A stretch of DNA of 64,000 nucleotides from the NCBI GenBank assembly GCA_949297765.1, contig CASFTV010000002.1, positions 124,001 through 188,000 on the forward strand, read 5' to 3'. This DNA comes from an uncultured bacterium. Its GTDB lineage: Bacteria > Verrucomicrobiota > Lentisphaeria > Victivallales > UBA1829. The notes beneath the pieces are model-generated. The model made no database searches. It saw only the letters and a list, made by a program, of their open reading frames with translations, and was not told the DNA's origin. Shown here piece after piece: positions 7,748 through 16,669 of this stretch (position 1 is its first letter; every line of letters begins with the position of its first letter). A program made the translations under genes and the position numbers.

Positions 7748-8478
7748 AAAACAGTCTGCCTGTCTGGAAGGAAGAGTTCCGGGTCCGCCATGCGGAAGCC
7801 TCCCGGGACGGTGTCGTTCGTCTTGACACGCTCTTCGATTATATGCAGGAGGCCGCGGCAAATCATGCGGCCAATCTCGGCTGCGGTTTGACGGCTTTGA
7901 ACGAACACGGGATGATGTGGGTGCTGTCGCGTCTGAAACTCTCGATCCGGCGGACACCCCGTCTGGGAGAGACCGTGACGGTTGAAACATGGCCGTCCGG
8001 CGTCGAAAAACTGTTTGCAACCCGTGAATTCATCCTTTTCTGTGGAGAGGAATCCGTGGCACAGGGCTCCAGTTTCTGGCTTCTGCTGGATCAGGTGAAG
8101 ATGCGGCCTCTGCGGGTTCTGGAGACTCTTGCCGGACTCCTCCCGGACAACTCCTCCCGCGGACGGATCTTTTCCGGCCTTGACAAACTTTCCCGCTGTT
8201 CCTGTTCCTTCCCGATGGAGGTCGATGTACACGAATCCATGATTGACGTGAACCGCCATATGAACAATGCCCGCTATATTACGCAGCTGTTCGACTGGCT
8301 TTCCCTGCGTCTTTCCCATGCTCCCGAAGTCGGTCTGATTCAGGCAAATTTCATCGCAGGGACCGCGCCGGGAAGCAGAGTCACCGTTTCCGGAGCATCC
8401 ACCGGTGAAGGCGCCTGGTATATTGAGGAGTGTGTCGCCGGCCAGCCGCACTTTCAGGCCGGCGTCCAGATCCGGTAA
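7744..8478 (+). CDS. Acyl-ACP thioesterase (FatA/FatB-type double hotdog)
   Basis: A 244-residue protein with two hotdog halves. The N-terminal half has the typical central helix segment (TLFDYMQEAAANHAANLG) and WVLSRLKLSI, and the C-terminal half has VDVHESMIDVNRHMNNARY, holding the Asn-x-His catalytic pair of the plant-type family. These enzymes release fatty acids from acyl carrier protein. The start overlaps the folB stop by four bases. The stop at 8478 faces the stop of the minus-strand pseudopilin gene only six bases away, so the two operons converge tightly and no separate terminator hairpin is visible. Confidence 0.88.
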   Translation: MKNSLPVWKEEFRVRHAEASRDGVVRLDTLFDYMQEAAANHAANLGCGLTALNEHGMMWVLSRLKLSIRRTPRLGETVTVETWPSGVEKLFATREFILFCGEESVAQGSSFWLLLDQVKMRPLRVLETLAGLLPDNSSRGRIFSGLDKLSRCSCSFPMEVDVHESMIDVNRHMNNARYITQLFDWLSLRLSHAPEVGLIQANFIAGTAPGSRVTVSGASTGEGAWYIEECVAGQPHFQAGVQIR

Positions 8479-8484
8479 TCCGGC

Positions 8485-9168
8485 TTATTCCACCAGTTCG
8501 TTGAATGCCTTCGGTTTTCCGTTGAAGCGTACAACAAGCGGATAATATTCGCTGGAGACATCGGAGACGTTTCCTGCTGCATCCACTTTCCCGTCCCGCA
8601 GACGGAGAAGAATCGCGTTGGGAAACTTGTCGGTCATGCCGTCGGGACGGAAGACAATATAATTGTCGATATTCGCCGTTGTTCCCGATTCGCTGTAGGA
8701 ACGTCCTCCGATGTTGCAGGAGAGGTTCGGCGACTGGATGTTTATATCATTTTCCTTTGTTTTTTCGTCGCTGTTTTTTGCCTGAACCAGAGATTCCGCT
8801 CCGGAAGAAGAGTGTCCCAGGATGATTCCGGTCGGGAAATACTGCCAGTTTTCGCCGGGAATCCAGCGGAGAAAGTTGTACCCCGTTCCGGTCGGAGTCA
8901 CTTCGCAGACCCGGTAGGCACGGTAACTGAAGCGTTCCCTGAAATCGCCTGAGGTCGAGGTCCCGGGAAACACAAGCGCCGTATACGCTCCATTCGCCAC
9001 CGCGTAGGAACGCGCCGCGTTGATCTTTCCCATCAGTTCCCGCACGGCAATGCCCGATGCGGAACCTTTGATCATCCGCGAAAACGCCGGAACGGCAACG
9101 GAGAGCATCACTCCGGCAATCGAAATGACCAGCAGAAGTTCAAGAATGGTGAACAGCGATTTTTTCAT
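8485..9168 (-). CDS. Type II secretion-like pseudopilin (GspH/GspG-like)
   Basis: A 227-residue protein with a class III prepilin N-terminus: MKKSL, then FTILELLLVISIAGVM, with Glu at +5 of the mature form. The -1 residue is Leu instead of the usual Gly. A helix (AVRELMGKINAARSYAVANG) leads into a beta-rich C-terminus. The AARSYAVANG region matches GspH/FimT minor pseudopilins, where it precedes the beta domain. It is the last gene of the minus-strand operon and its start overlaps the previous stop by four bases. It would be processed by a PilD-type peptidase, which is not in the window. Confidence 0.82.
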   Translation of the reverse strand: MKKSLFTILELLLVISIAGVMLSVAVPAFSRMIKGSASGIAVRELMGKINAARSYAVANGAYTALVFPGTSTSGDFRERFSYRAYRVCEVTPTGTGYNFLRWIPGENWQYFPTGIILGHSSSGAESLVQAKNSDEKTKENDINIQSPNLSCNIGGRSYSESGTTANIDNYIVFRPDGMTDKFPNAILLRLRDGKVDAAGNVSDVSSEYYPLVVRFNGKPKAFNELVE

Positions 9169-9824
9169 TGGAGAGTCCTTCTTTTCTGTTCCAGACGCTG
9201 AATTTGTCTTTGGCGGGCAAGTTTGCGTTTAACGGTGTTCCGGTCTCTCAGCTGTTCCAGCTGCGAGGCGGGAATGCGGATCGGTCTTCTCAATGTCTTC
9301 TGCAGCGTTTCCGCCCGTTTCCGGTATTCCTGAAGATCGGCTGCATAGTGAAGCGTGTTCATTGTTTTCCGCGCCTGATAGATCGCATTCAGCGGCTGAT
9401 ACAGGGCGACAAAGTCCTGCCCGACCTTGTTGTACCACTGAAGAGAAATCCCCGTTGCCTCCTCCACTTCCGGATCTTTCAGGAGCGTGCTGAACTGTTT
9501 GGCAAGCGCCCGCAGATACATCGGCGTCGGAAAGGTTTTCAGATCGGCCAGCTGCTCCGGAAAATTGAATTCAACAAAATCTTTCCGCATGGAAGTTGTG
9601 ATATTTTCCATCCGCGCCGGGGAAAACAGCGGAAGCCGCACATCCCGGAGCGCCAGGGCGCGGATTTGCCGCTGAATGGAGTCCGCAGTCTCCTTCCGTT
9701 GCGGCTGAACCGTTTTTTTCACCGGAGGCGGAGTGCTCTTTTCCGCTGTGGTGGTTGTCTGCGCTGCCAGAGGGAGCGCAAGGACCGCCGGCAGAAAGAT
9801 GCGCAGCATCTTAGTAGTCAACAT
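9165..9824 (-). CDS. Secreted coiled-coil protein of unknown function within the pseudopilin operon
   Basis: A 219-residue protein with a signal peptide (LRIFLPAVLALPLAAQ) followed by a Thr/Pro/Lys-rich linker and long charged helices rich in Arg, Lys, Gln and Leu, ending in a very basic tail. I do not recognise a family. The start at 9824 has AGAGGTG about five bases upstream, although it overlaps the preceding stop by 14 bases; a second ATG at 9809 lacks such a site. The position between the GspK-like and GspH-like genes suggests a periplasmic part of the same apparatus. GspM- or PilO-like roles are conceivable but unsupported because the visible sequence has no inner-membrane anchor beyond the signal. 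Confidence 0.75.
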   Translation of the reverse strand: MLTTKMLRIFLPAVLALPLAAQTTTTAEKSTPPPVKKTVQPQRKETADSIQRQIRALALRDVRLPLFSPARMENITTSMRKDFVEFNFPEQLADLKTFPTPMYLRALAKQFSTLLKDPEVEEATGISLQWYNKVGQDFVALYQPLNAIYQARKTMNTLHYAADLQEYRKRAETLQKTLRRPIRIPASQLEQLRDRNTVKRKLARQRQIQRLEQKRRTLQ

Positions 9825-12800
9825 ATTTCACCTCTTTGATGGTCCATTTCGGATGGTAGGCGGCGGAGGAGTACGGCTGTGTGGCATAGCTGCGCTCCAG
9901 AACGGAAAACACTTTCTGTTCTCCGGTGATCTGATCCGCGCCGATATCATAGGTATTGAATACAGCTGTTTCATCCGAAATGGTTCCGGAACTCGGAACC
10001 TGAGCCGGAGAAACCTTGACTCCTTCCGGAGTCTGGAAACCGGAGGAATACCAGTAATCGCTTCCCCAGTTTTTGGAATAGGTTCCGCTGACATCTTTGA
10101 TTGTCTGGGCAATTCCGAGAACGTAGACCCTGCGGGGAAGAACGGTAGGTTCCGCATCCAGGAGGAAGACCAGCGAGGGGAAGATCTTCGCCTTGTCGCT
10201 CTCCGAAACGCCCGCCCACAGATCCACGCCTCCGAGCGAGTGGAAGATCTGAACTCGGGAGGTGAACGGTGTCGAAGAATTGGCCTTCTGCTGAAAGTAG
10301 GAAACCAGGTTGCTGAGGGTCACTTCGTCGTAGGTGGTTCCCGCCTGCGGGATGTTCTTGTCGGGACGTGCATTCTGAAGAAGAGCATTGAAGGCATAAT
10401 AGTTCTTGTCGGTCAGCTCATTGACATTCAGTTTCCCGTAGGAGTAGAGTTTGGGAGAATCGGTTTTTTCCTTTTCCTCCGAGCTGGTTTCCTCGGCGGA
10501 ATCGGTATACCAGGTCAGCTTCAGCTGATCGAGGAGTGCGAGGTCTCCGGCCGTGTAGCTGGTGCCGCCCTTGTTGGCGATGCTTCCATCCGCATTGGCG
10601 GCATAGGTGGTGAAGTTGAGGTTCTCCCATGCCGATGCACGATGGATGAACGCAAGTTCCCATGCTTCAAACGAGGTTCTGTCCCCGATCGGGGAGCCCC
10701 GCAGATAGACATTCGCCCGGTTCGCTTCCGGAATGTCGATTTTGGTTGCCATAAATCCGGTGGACGGATCTGCCGTTGTCGGATAGGTGTCGGCATAAAT
10801 GCGGTCAGCATAAATGCGGTCGGCATCGGTACTGGTCGTTCCTGCGACCGCTCCGTTCAGGAGTTCCGCCGGGATAAACAGAGTGTCGGTGAGTTCTTTG
10901 GCACATTTCCAGTCTCCGTTCCATGCAGTGGAGGGAAGGTTGTGACGCGGATCGGATGCGCGCCGGGCCGCTCCGATGTAATAGGTCTTTTTCCCCGCGA
11001 CTTTGGTTTCGGTCGTAAATGCGACGCCTTCAGTCGCCGACAGATTGGCAAAGTCGACCGGAACGTCATTCCATTTCAGCCGGATCAACGGTTTCAGGGT
11101 GATCGAATTAATCTTCAGCGCAGCTTCCTGCCCGCTCGGAAGCGTGGAGCTGGTCGACGTGAACAGTGTTCCGTCCGCATTGCAAACGTAATAAGGTCCT
11201 CCCGTTCCGATCAGCGAGGTATCCGCAATGTTCTGGATGAAGTACTGACGGGTTACGGTGCCGTCTGTGGTCTCCATCTTGTCCGCGTTCGCGGAATTCG
11301 GTATTGCGATATCAATATCAATATCAACCGTCGGTGCCGTTCCAGCGAGCGTTCCGCTGATGCCGAGCGTTCCGCTGATGCTCAGAGTTCCTCCTGCGAG
11401 AATTTCCTGCGTGGTCGTTTCTCCCAGATTCGCATACATGTTGATCAGTTCGGTGAAGAAGTCAATCCTCGCGTTCAGATCGACTTTGTATTTATAAAGA
11501 ATGTTTCCGGCTCCGTCGTCGCTTTCCACTTCCTCCGCATAGGTCGGTGTGATCGCGAGCAGTGCTCCCGTTCCGCAGATATAGGGCGATTTTTTCAATC
11601 CGGTATACGTCGGCGGCGTATTGGACCCGTCCACGCTCCAGTTGTTCGGATCGACATCCGAGGTCGGCCCAATCTTCGTTCCGTCGTCGGAGGAGAGCGG
11701 TGTGAAAAAGTCGAGAAGATTCGCCACAATCTGATTGCGCTTGGTGTCACTGTTCGCAAATCCGGAGAGGTCCGACGTGTTGAATTCCTTGAACCACGGA
11801 ATCTGCGGATAGGCAAACGGTCCTTCTCTGCTTTCCCCGTTGGAGATCCGGTACGGACGGTTGGCTTCGGAAAACGGCGATTCCTTCGGATTGGGAATCT
11901 GCATGCTTTTCCCGTCATTGACAATCGCTTCCAGTGCCAGTTTACGCTTTGCATTGTCTTTCAGAACGGAAATCTTTTTGGAAAGCGCAACCAGGTCAAT
12001 CCGGTGATAAATATCTGTCGTTCCCGGAAGCATGAAAATTTCCGGATACTGGAAGGACGAGGACGCAAACGCTTTGACAAAATAGTTGTTGAACTGTTTC
12101 ACCTCATCTGCCGTGGCGGTACTGGGCGGAGAAATGTAGCGCTGGATGTCGTCATAAGTGGAGAAACGGTCCTGATTGGCTCCGGTTTTCGCTTTGTCCA
12201 GATTGTTTCCGAAGAAGCTGTTGTAGTTATCCGCTTCGCCCGTTTCTTTCGGAATCTGGTCGTACAGTGTCTTCGGATCCACTTCTCCGCAGATGGAGAT
12301 TCCGCGCCGGGTGTAGGCCGTGGGTTGAGAACCGTCCTCCATCAGGAGGGTCGAATTCAGGTCGATCAATCCCGGCGAGGGAACTGCAACGTAGGCAATC
12401 CGGGCCACGATCTTGTTCGTCCCATTCTCGTTATGGCTGATGAACTGCCAAGTCGGTTGGTCGTTCGATGAGGAATAATTCAGAATGTCCATCTGGTAAA
12501 TTGCCGATTTCAGGCTGGTGTCCCGGATTGCGAGCTTCCAGATCCAGTCGTAGTAGGCTGTTGTTGTTCCGGACTGCGTTTTCGAATAAAGCGGTTCCCG
12601 CGCCCGGGCCGGAGAGGCGGCGGCCGTGAAGTAGGTGTCCTGATACATCAAAGCGGCAATATGAGTGGGTATGCTGGATGCCAGAAAACGGGCGGATGCC
12701 TTCTGGGTCGCATTCTTCGCAATCTGCTGGCTTGTCATGGATACGGAGGCAAAGGTCAGTGCCAGAACGGTCATCAGCCCCAGAATCCCCAGTGAAAAGA

Positions 12801-12846
12801 GAAGCGCAACTCCTTTTTCCCGATGATTTCGTTTGAGTGCAGACAT
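9811..12846 (-). CDS. Very large GspK/PilX-like minor pseudopilin
   Basis: A 1011-residue protein with an N-terminal membrane helix of the pseudopilin type (GVALLFSLGILGLMTVLALTF) preceded by a basic stretch and followed by the amphipathic SQQIAKNATQKASARFLASS, as in GspK and PilX. Typical GspK proteins are about 300-350 residues, so this one is roughly three times as long. The extra part is polar, rich in Thr, Ser, Asp and Asn, and contains short internal repeats. ATG 12846 has GGGGAG upstream. It lies third in the operon after I- and J-like genes, which is where GspK normally stands. The long exported domain could be a tip adhesin or a substrate-binding part; this is inference. Confidence 0.72.
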   Translation of the reverse strand: MSALKRNHREKGVALLFSLGILGLMTVLALTFASVSMTSQQIAKNATQKASARFLASSIPTHIAALMYQDTYFTAAASPARAREPLYSKTQSGTTTAYYDWIWKLAIRDTSLKSAIYQMDILNYSSSNDQPTWQFISHNENGTNKIVARIAYVAVPSPGLIDLNSTLLMEDGSQPTAYTRRGISICGEVDPKTLYDQIPKETGEADNYNSFFGNNLDKAKTGANQDRFSTYDDIQRYISPPSTATADEVKQFNNYFVKAFASSSFQYPEIFMLPGTTDIYHRIDLVALSKKISVLKDNAKRKLALEAIVNDGKSMQIPNPKESPFSEANRPYRISNGESREGPFAYPQIPWFKEFNTSDLSGFANSDTKRNQIVANLLDFFTPLSSDDGTKIGPTSDVDPNNWSVDGSNTPPTYTGLKKSPYICGTGALLAITPTYAEEVESDDGAGNILYKYKVDLNARIDFFTELINMYANLGETTTQEILAGGTLSISGTLGISGTLAGTAPTVDIDIDIAIPNSANADKMETTDGTVTRQYFIQNIADTSLIGTGGPYYVCNADGTLFTSTSSTLPSGQEAALKINSITLKPLIRLKWNDVPVDFANLSATEGVAFTTETKVAGKKTYYIGAARRASDPRHNLPSTAWNGDWKCAKELTDTLFIPAELLNGAVAGTTSTDADRIYADRIYADTYPTTADPSTGFMATKIDIPEANRANVYLRGSPIGDRTSFEAWELAFIHRASAWENLNFTTYAANADGSIANKGGTSYTAGDLALLDQLKLTWYTDSAEETSSEEKEKTDSPKLYSYGKLNVNELTDKNYYAFNALLQNARPDKNIPQAGTTYDEVTLSNLVSYFQQKANSSTPFTSRVQIFHSLGGVDLWAGVSESDKAKIFPSLVFLLDAEPTVLPRRVYVLGIAQTIKDVSGTYSKNWGSDYWYSSGFQTPEGVKVSPAQVPSSGTISDETAVFNTYDIGADQITGEQKVFSVLERSYATQPYSSAAYHPKWTIKEVKYVDY
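10787..10835 (-). repeat. Short in-frame repeat (DRIYA units) inside the GspK-like gene
   Basis: About three copies of a 15-base unit, two of them near-perfect (TCGGCATAAATGCGG and TCAGCATAAATGCGG), encode repeated Asp-Arg-Ile-Tyr-Ala. Confidence 0.6.
11300..11392 (-). repeat. Low-complexity repeats (Asp-Ile and Gly-Thr-Leu units) inside the GspK-like gene
   Basis: A six-base unit ATATCA repeats about three times near 11310 (encoding alternating Asp-Ile). A 15-18-base unit containing GCGTTCCGCTGATG repeats between 11347 and 11390, encoding SGTL-like steps. Such repeats are prone to length change by slippage. Confidence 0.55.
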
Positions 12847-12864
12847 GGTAAAATCTCCCCGGAA

Positions 12865-13599
12865 TTAGTTTGTCGCATTGACGTAGATGATCCGCCGGAA
12901 CGTCCGCAGCAGAGCTTCGCGGTCGGCATTGGTTGCCGCGTTCTTGAAGCGTGTGATGGTCCGTTCGTCGTTGTCCAGCACCTTCAGCGTGACGATCACT
13001 GCGGCCGGAAGATCCGAGATCGTATTGGAATTGATGTATTGCAGCTGACCGGCAGAGTCTTTTGAAAATGCTTCAATGGAAAACGTCTGGACATTGTCAA
13101 GCATCGGAACAAGGTTGGTTCCCGTTCCCGTATCCAGTGTACTGCGGGCGCTGGAGTTTGTCCGGAAATCCAGATTCGTGGACGCGCTTACCGAGGTGTC
13201 TTTCGCATAACCGAATTTCAAGGTCCCGAGGGTCTGTCCGGAAGGAATGTCGAGCTTGAAATAATATTCCGCCTCGCCGGAGATGGCACTGCTGTCCAGA
13301 CGGATCGTTGTCATGGTCGGAAACCAGAGTTCGGAATTGGTCTTGTTGTAGTAAAATTTTTCTCCTGTGGAAGCGTTTGTTTTGATCGCGTTTTCCAGGC
13401 CGTTTCCGAGCAGTTCCAGTACAACCCGGGCGGATTCGTAGGCGTCGGTTTTTCCCGATGAACTTCGCCAGACATTCTGGGTTGCGCTGAAAATCTGCAT
13501 CAGAATCAGCATGAGTATGGCGAAAATGGACATCGCCACGGCGATTTCGATCAGGGTGAACCGTCTTCTTCCGGTCATACGGCGCTGTTGGTTACGCAT
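12865..13599 (-). CDS. GspJ-like minor pseudopilin
   Basis: A 244-residue protein with the prepilin signature FTLIEIAVAMSIFAILM after a basic leader (RRMTGRRR). Glu is at +5; the -1 residue is Arg rather than Gly. The helix continues into the exported part (QIFSATQNVWRSSSGKTDAYESARVVLELL), a layout typical of GspJ/PulJ. It begins eight bases after the stop of the I-like gene, with GAGG upstream. GspJ packs with GspI and GspK at the tip of the type II secretion pseudopilus, and all three neighbours are in that order here. The long leader is unusual but common for this family in PVC bacteria. Confidence 0.83.
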   Translation of the reverse strand: MRNQQRRMTGRRRFTLIEIAVAMSIFAILMLILMQIFSATQNVWRSSSGKTDAYESARVVLELLGNGLENAIKTNASTGEKFYYNKTNSELWFPTMTTIRLDSSAISGEAEYYFKLDIPSGQTLGTLKFGYAKDTSVSASTNLDFRTNSSARSTLDTGTGTNLVPMLDNVQTFSIEAFSKDSAGQLQYINSNTISDLPAAVIVTLKVLDNDERTITRFKNAATNADREALLRTFRRIIYVNATN

Positions 13600-13607
13600 G
13601 ATGGTCC

Positions 13608-14201
13608 TCAGGGTTGATTGGGAAAGCAGTCATAGATCACAATTCGTTTCTGGCGGGCGCTCCATGCGGCAGTGACGGGCCAGCTGAAAATCATACTGAT
13701 CCGGTATCCTTCCAGCTTGCCGCTCAAGTAGGTCAGCGTGGAGGCACCAAGACCGACGTTCTCGATCGGAAGATCCTGTTTGTAAAGCAGGACATGGACC
13801 GCGGACGCCGTCTCCCCGTCGTCAGAATTGAGATAGTAGACATTCCCGTCCCGGAAAATCCGGAACAGGTTGTGCAGGTCCGTATTGGAAAACAGTTTTT
13901 TGGTTTCCATGGTCGCGGGGCTGTATGTCGCGGGAAAATTGTTCACATCGGATTCGGAAAAGCTGCCCGATTTCATATAGTTCCCGTTTTTGACATAGGA
14001 GTTGAAATTCGGTTCAAAAAAAGTCTTGAACAGCAGACGCATCTTGGAGATCGCCTCATCCACGAACACATCATTCACCGTATCCCGGTTCGCATTCAGC
14101 GCGGGGGGAAGGAGCGCCATGACCCCGGTGATGCCGAAAGCGACAACTCCGATCGCCAGAACGATTTCCACCATATTAAAGCTGTGAAATATCTTCCGCA
14201 T
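13608..14201 (-). CDS. GspI/PilV-like minor pseudopilin, first gene of the pseudopilin operon
   Basis: A 197-residue protein with a short leader and the hydrophobic start FNMVEIVLAIGVVAFGI. Glu is at +5 of the predicted mature chain and Ser at -1. FNMVE differs from the usual FTLIE/FTLLE but keeps the key Glu. VVAFGITGVMALLPPAL resembles GspI/PilV. ATG 14201 has AAGGAG 10 bases upstream. The 227-base gap to the divergent kinase gene contains A/T-rich sequence; a possible -10 (TATTAA near 14221-14226 on the minus strand) lacks a good -35, so I do not annotate a promoter. Confidence 0.8.
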   Translation of the reverse strand: MRKIFHSFNMVEIVLAIGVVAFGITGVMALLPPALNANRDTVNDVFVDEAISKMRLLFKTFFEPNFNSYVKNGNYMKSGSFSESDVNNFPATYSPATMETKKLFSNTDLHNLFRIFRDGNVYYLNSDDGETASAVHVLLYKQDLPIENVGLGASTLTYLSGKLEGYRISMIFSWPVTAAWSARQKRIVIYDCFPNQP

Positions 14202-14380
14202 AGTTCTAACTCCTTCAGTCTGTTAATACCATATACAACAGTTTTTAAAAAAAGCTAGCGCGGAATCGGAAAAAAACAGATAATTTTTTTGCAATCTTCC
14301 CCATTCGGCAGCTCTTCCGGAAAAGACCAGCGGTTTTGCTTCGGAGTTCCGCTTTCCCGGAAAAAAATTCCGCCTCCGCC

Positions 14381-14409
14381 TTGTTTCAGAAGGTTTGCGG
14401 GTGTATATT
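14381..14409 (+). promoter_or_regulatory. Promoter of the Ser/Thr kinase gene
   Basis: TTGTTT at 14381-14386 and TATATT at 14404-14409 are separated by 17 bases and end 19 bases before the start codon, giving a very short leader. Confidence 0.6.
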
Positions 14410-14428
14410 GCGCTGAACCAGAGGAAGG

Positions 14429-16654
14429 ATGTCTGATCGTATGCGGTTCCGCTGCCCGTTCTGCTATTACACGATCTCCGTGGACGACATGTCGCGGGGA
14501 TATCCCGTTGTCTGCGCCGGGTGCGGAAAAGAGGTCCTGATCCCCCCCGGCCGCTTCGATGCCGGCTGCATCGTCGGCGATTTCGTGATTCTTGAGAAAC
14601 TCGGCGCGGGATCCATCGGAACCGTCTACCGCGCGACACAGCTTTCGCTTGACCGGCAGGTCGCCTTGAAAATCCTTTCTCCCGAATACACGACATCAAA
14701 AGGAATCGACGATTTTCTGCGCGAAGCGCGCGCGGCGGCAAAACTTTCCCACACCAATCTGGTGCAGGCGTACGCGGTCGGAGAGGATGACGGATTCTGC
14801 TATCTGGCGATGACCTATGTCAACGGGGAAAATCTGAGGACCCGGCTGCGGAAGGAAGGACGGATTCCCGTTGATGAAGCCCTCCATATCGTCCAGCAGG
14901 TTGCGGAGGCGCTCTATTACGCATGGGACGAAGCCGGGCTCATCCACCGCGACGTCAAACCCGACAATATCATGATTACCGACGACGGAATCGTCAAGCT
15001 CACCGACCTCGGACTCGCCATGAACCAGTCGGAATGGTCCGAGGATATGGAAATATCCGGCAGTCCCTCGTACATGAGTCCGGAGCAGTTCCGCGGCGAG
15101 AAACTCGATCCCCGGAGCGATGTATACAGTCTCGGCGTCACCTTGTTCCAGATCATTTCCGGCCGCCTGCCGTTCGAAAGCGATTCCGTGAAGAAACTGG
15201 CGCAGATGCATCTCGAAAAGGAACCGCCGTCGCTGCGGCATCTGGTTCCCGGCGTGCCGATGGCGGTCGATGCGCTGGTGAAAAAGATGATGGCGAAACG
15301 CCCGGAAAACCGCTACGCCTCCATGGAGGAGGTCCTCAAATCAATCTGGACCATCCGCCAGAAAACCGCACCGAACCGGAGTCTTGTGCCGGATGTGCAT
15401 ACGATCTCCATCAAACGACTTGATTACGAGATTCAGAACGAATCGTCGGAACTGAAGGCGAAGGTCGCGGAAAAAATCGTGGTGCGCGCGTCGTGGATGG
15501 ACCGTCTGATGACCGGATTCATCACGGCGGTCGGGGCGGTGATCCTGATGCTGATCCTGTTCGCCGCATTCGGCGGAAAGGAAAGCTCCCTGCGGACGTA
15601 TGACAAAATCACTTATTTCGAAAAACTTTCCGGGGACAGAAGTCTGGATGCCGCCGCCGTCCTCGAAGAAGGACGCAAAATCCTGGAGGAGCTGCCGAAC
15701 CGCGGAAGCGCCGAACAGGAATTCAACGCCGCAAAACTGAAAATGCTCCTCGCCTCGGTGGAACTGAACGCTCTGCGCAATGAATCGCTGCAGCTGAAAC
15801 AGGAAAACGCCTCCCTGAAACAGCGGAATGCCCAGATGGAAAAGGAAGAAAAACGTCTCTCCCAGCGGAACACGCAGCTGGAACGCATGGTCGGAGAATA
15901 TTCCAATTACGGAGAACTGAAACGCCGTCTGGAGGAAAAGAATTCCAGAATCCGGACTCTGGAACAGAAGTCTGCCGGATTCGAACAGGAGATCACCCGT
16001 CTGAAGGACTCCCTGGCCTCCATGCGGAAAGAGGAACTTGTCAGGACGCAGGACCGGATCCGTCTGAGACTTTTCACGCTCCAGATGGAACGCCGTTTCC
16101 GGATGGCGGAGGCGCTGATCCGTGCAGGGAAAAAGAATTTTCCGCCGCTGGACACCTGGCTTTCCGCCAAAGAACGCGAAAACAGTTTTCTGGAGAAGAT
16201 TTATCTGCTGCTGACAGACAGCGGAACCCGTTTTGCCGGATATCCGCTCGGATATGCGAAGGGGATGTCGATCCTGAACATCAACAGCGGGACGATCAGC
16301 TACAAGGATGCGCTCGGCCGCACGTTTCTGAAGGAGTGGCGGGAATTTCTGCCGCGCACGCTCTACCGGCTGCTGCAGTACGATTCCGAAATGAAACACA
16401 ATCTCAAGGCGGCGGAGGCGGGATGCGAACTGCTGCAGGAACGGATCGGCGCGGCCTGCAAAAAAAATCCGGACGACAGGGAACTTCAGGCACTTGCGGC
16501 TGTCTATGCGGATAACAAGGTGAAGGAGCTGAAATACATCTCGGCCGCCGATCCGGAAAAAGGACGAGAGGCCATCCGGAACTTCCTCCGGAATATGGAG
16601 GGGGCGGGGATTTACGAGAAGCTGGAGCGGGAGCTGAATCCCCTTTTGCGATAA
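14429..16654 (+). CDS. Membrane Ser/Thr protein kinase with N-terminal zinc ribbon and C-terminal coiled coil
   Basis: A 741-residue Hanks-type kinase. Residues 9-32 form a four-Cys ribbon (CPFC, CAGC). The kinase domain spans about 50-320 with LGAGSIGTVY, Lys81 in VALKIL, catalytic HRDVKPDN (173-180), DLG in place of DFG at 193-195, and SPEQ. A single membrane helix lies at about 362-383, so the kinase is cytoplasmic and the C-terminus lies outside. The outer part starts with a long heptad-type coiled coil (about 440-560; QLKQENASLKQRN style) and a helical tail. The start is ATG 14429 or 14441; GAGGAAGG immediately before 14429 fits neither perfectly. The receiver gene 15 bases downstream is probably a partner. 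Confidence 0.9.
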   Translation: MSDRMRFRCPFCYYTISVDDMSRGYPVVCAGCGKEVLIPPGRFDAGCIVGDFVILEKLGAGSIGTVYRATQLSLDRQVALKILSPEYTTSKGIDDFLREARAAAKLSHTNLVQAYAVGEDDGFCYLAMTYVNGENLRTRLRKEGRIPVDEALHIVQQVAEALYYAWDEAGLIHRDVKPDNIMITDDGIVKLTDLGLAMNQSEWSEDMEISGSPSYMSPEQFRGEKLDPRSDVYSLGVTLFQIISGRLPFESDSVKKLAQMHLEKEPPSLRHLVPGVPMAVDALVKKMMAKRPENRYASMEEVLKSIWTIRQKTAPNRSLVPDVHTISIKRLDYEIQNESSELKAKVAEKIVVRASWMDRLMTGFITAVGAVILMLILFAAFGGKESSLRTYDKITYFEKLSGDRSLDAAAVLEEGRKILEELPNRGSAEQEFNAAKLKMLLASVELNALRNESLQLKQENASLKQRNAQMEKEEKRLSQRNTQLERMVGEYSNYGELKRRLEEKNSRIRTLEQKSAGFEQEITRLKDSLASMRKEELVRTQDRIRLRLFTLQMERRFRMAEALIRAGKKNFPPLDTWLSAKERENSFLEKIYLLLTDSGTRFAGYPLGYAKGMSILNINSGTISYKDALGRTFLKEWREFLPRTLYRLLQYDSEMKHNLKAAEAGCELLQERIGAACKKNPDDRELQALAAVYADNKVKELKYISAADPEKGREAIRNFLRNMEGAGIYEKLERELNPLLR

Positions 16655-16669
16655 CAAGGGAGAGCGGAG

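Noticed and set aside
10787-11392. CRISPR-like or phase-variation repeats
   Set aside because: The units are short, in frame and few, without spacers; they are coding low-complexity repeats.
9733-12471. 912-residue open frame on the plus strand
   Set aside because: It lies opposite the GspK-like gene; its translation is rich in Arg, Gly and Cys without domains, whereas the minus frame has a pseudopilin N-terminus and a ribosome site.
14202-14428. A small gene or RNA in the gap between the pseudopilin and kinase operons
   Set aside because: Only A/T-rich sequence, the kinase promoter and ribosome sites are visible; no coding pattern or stable conserved fold was found.
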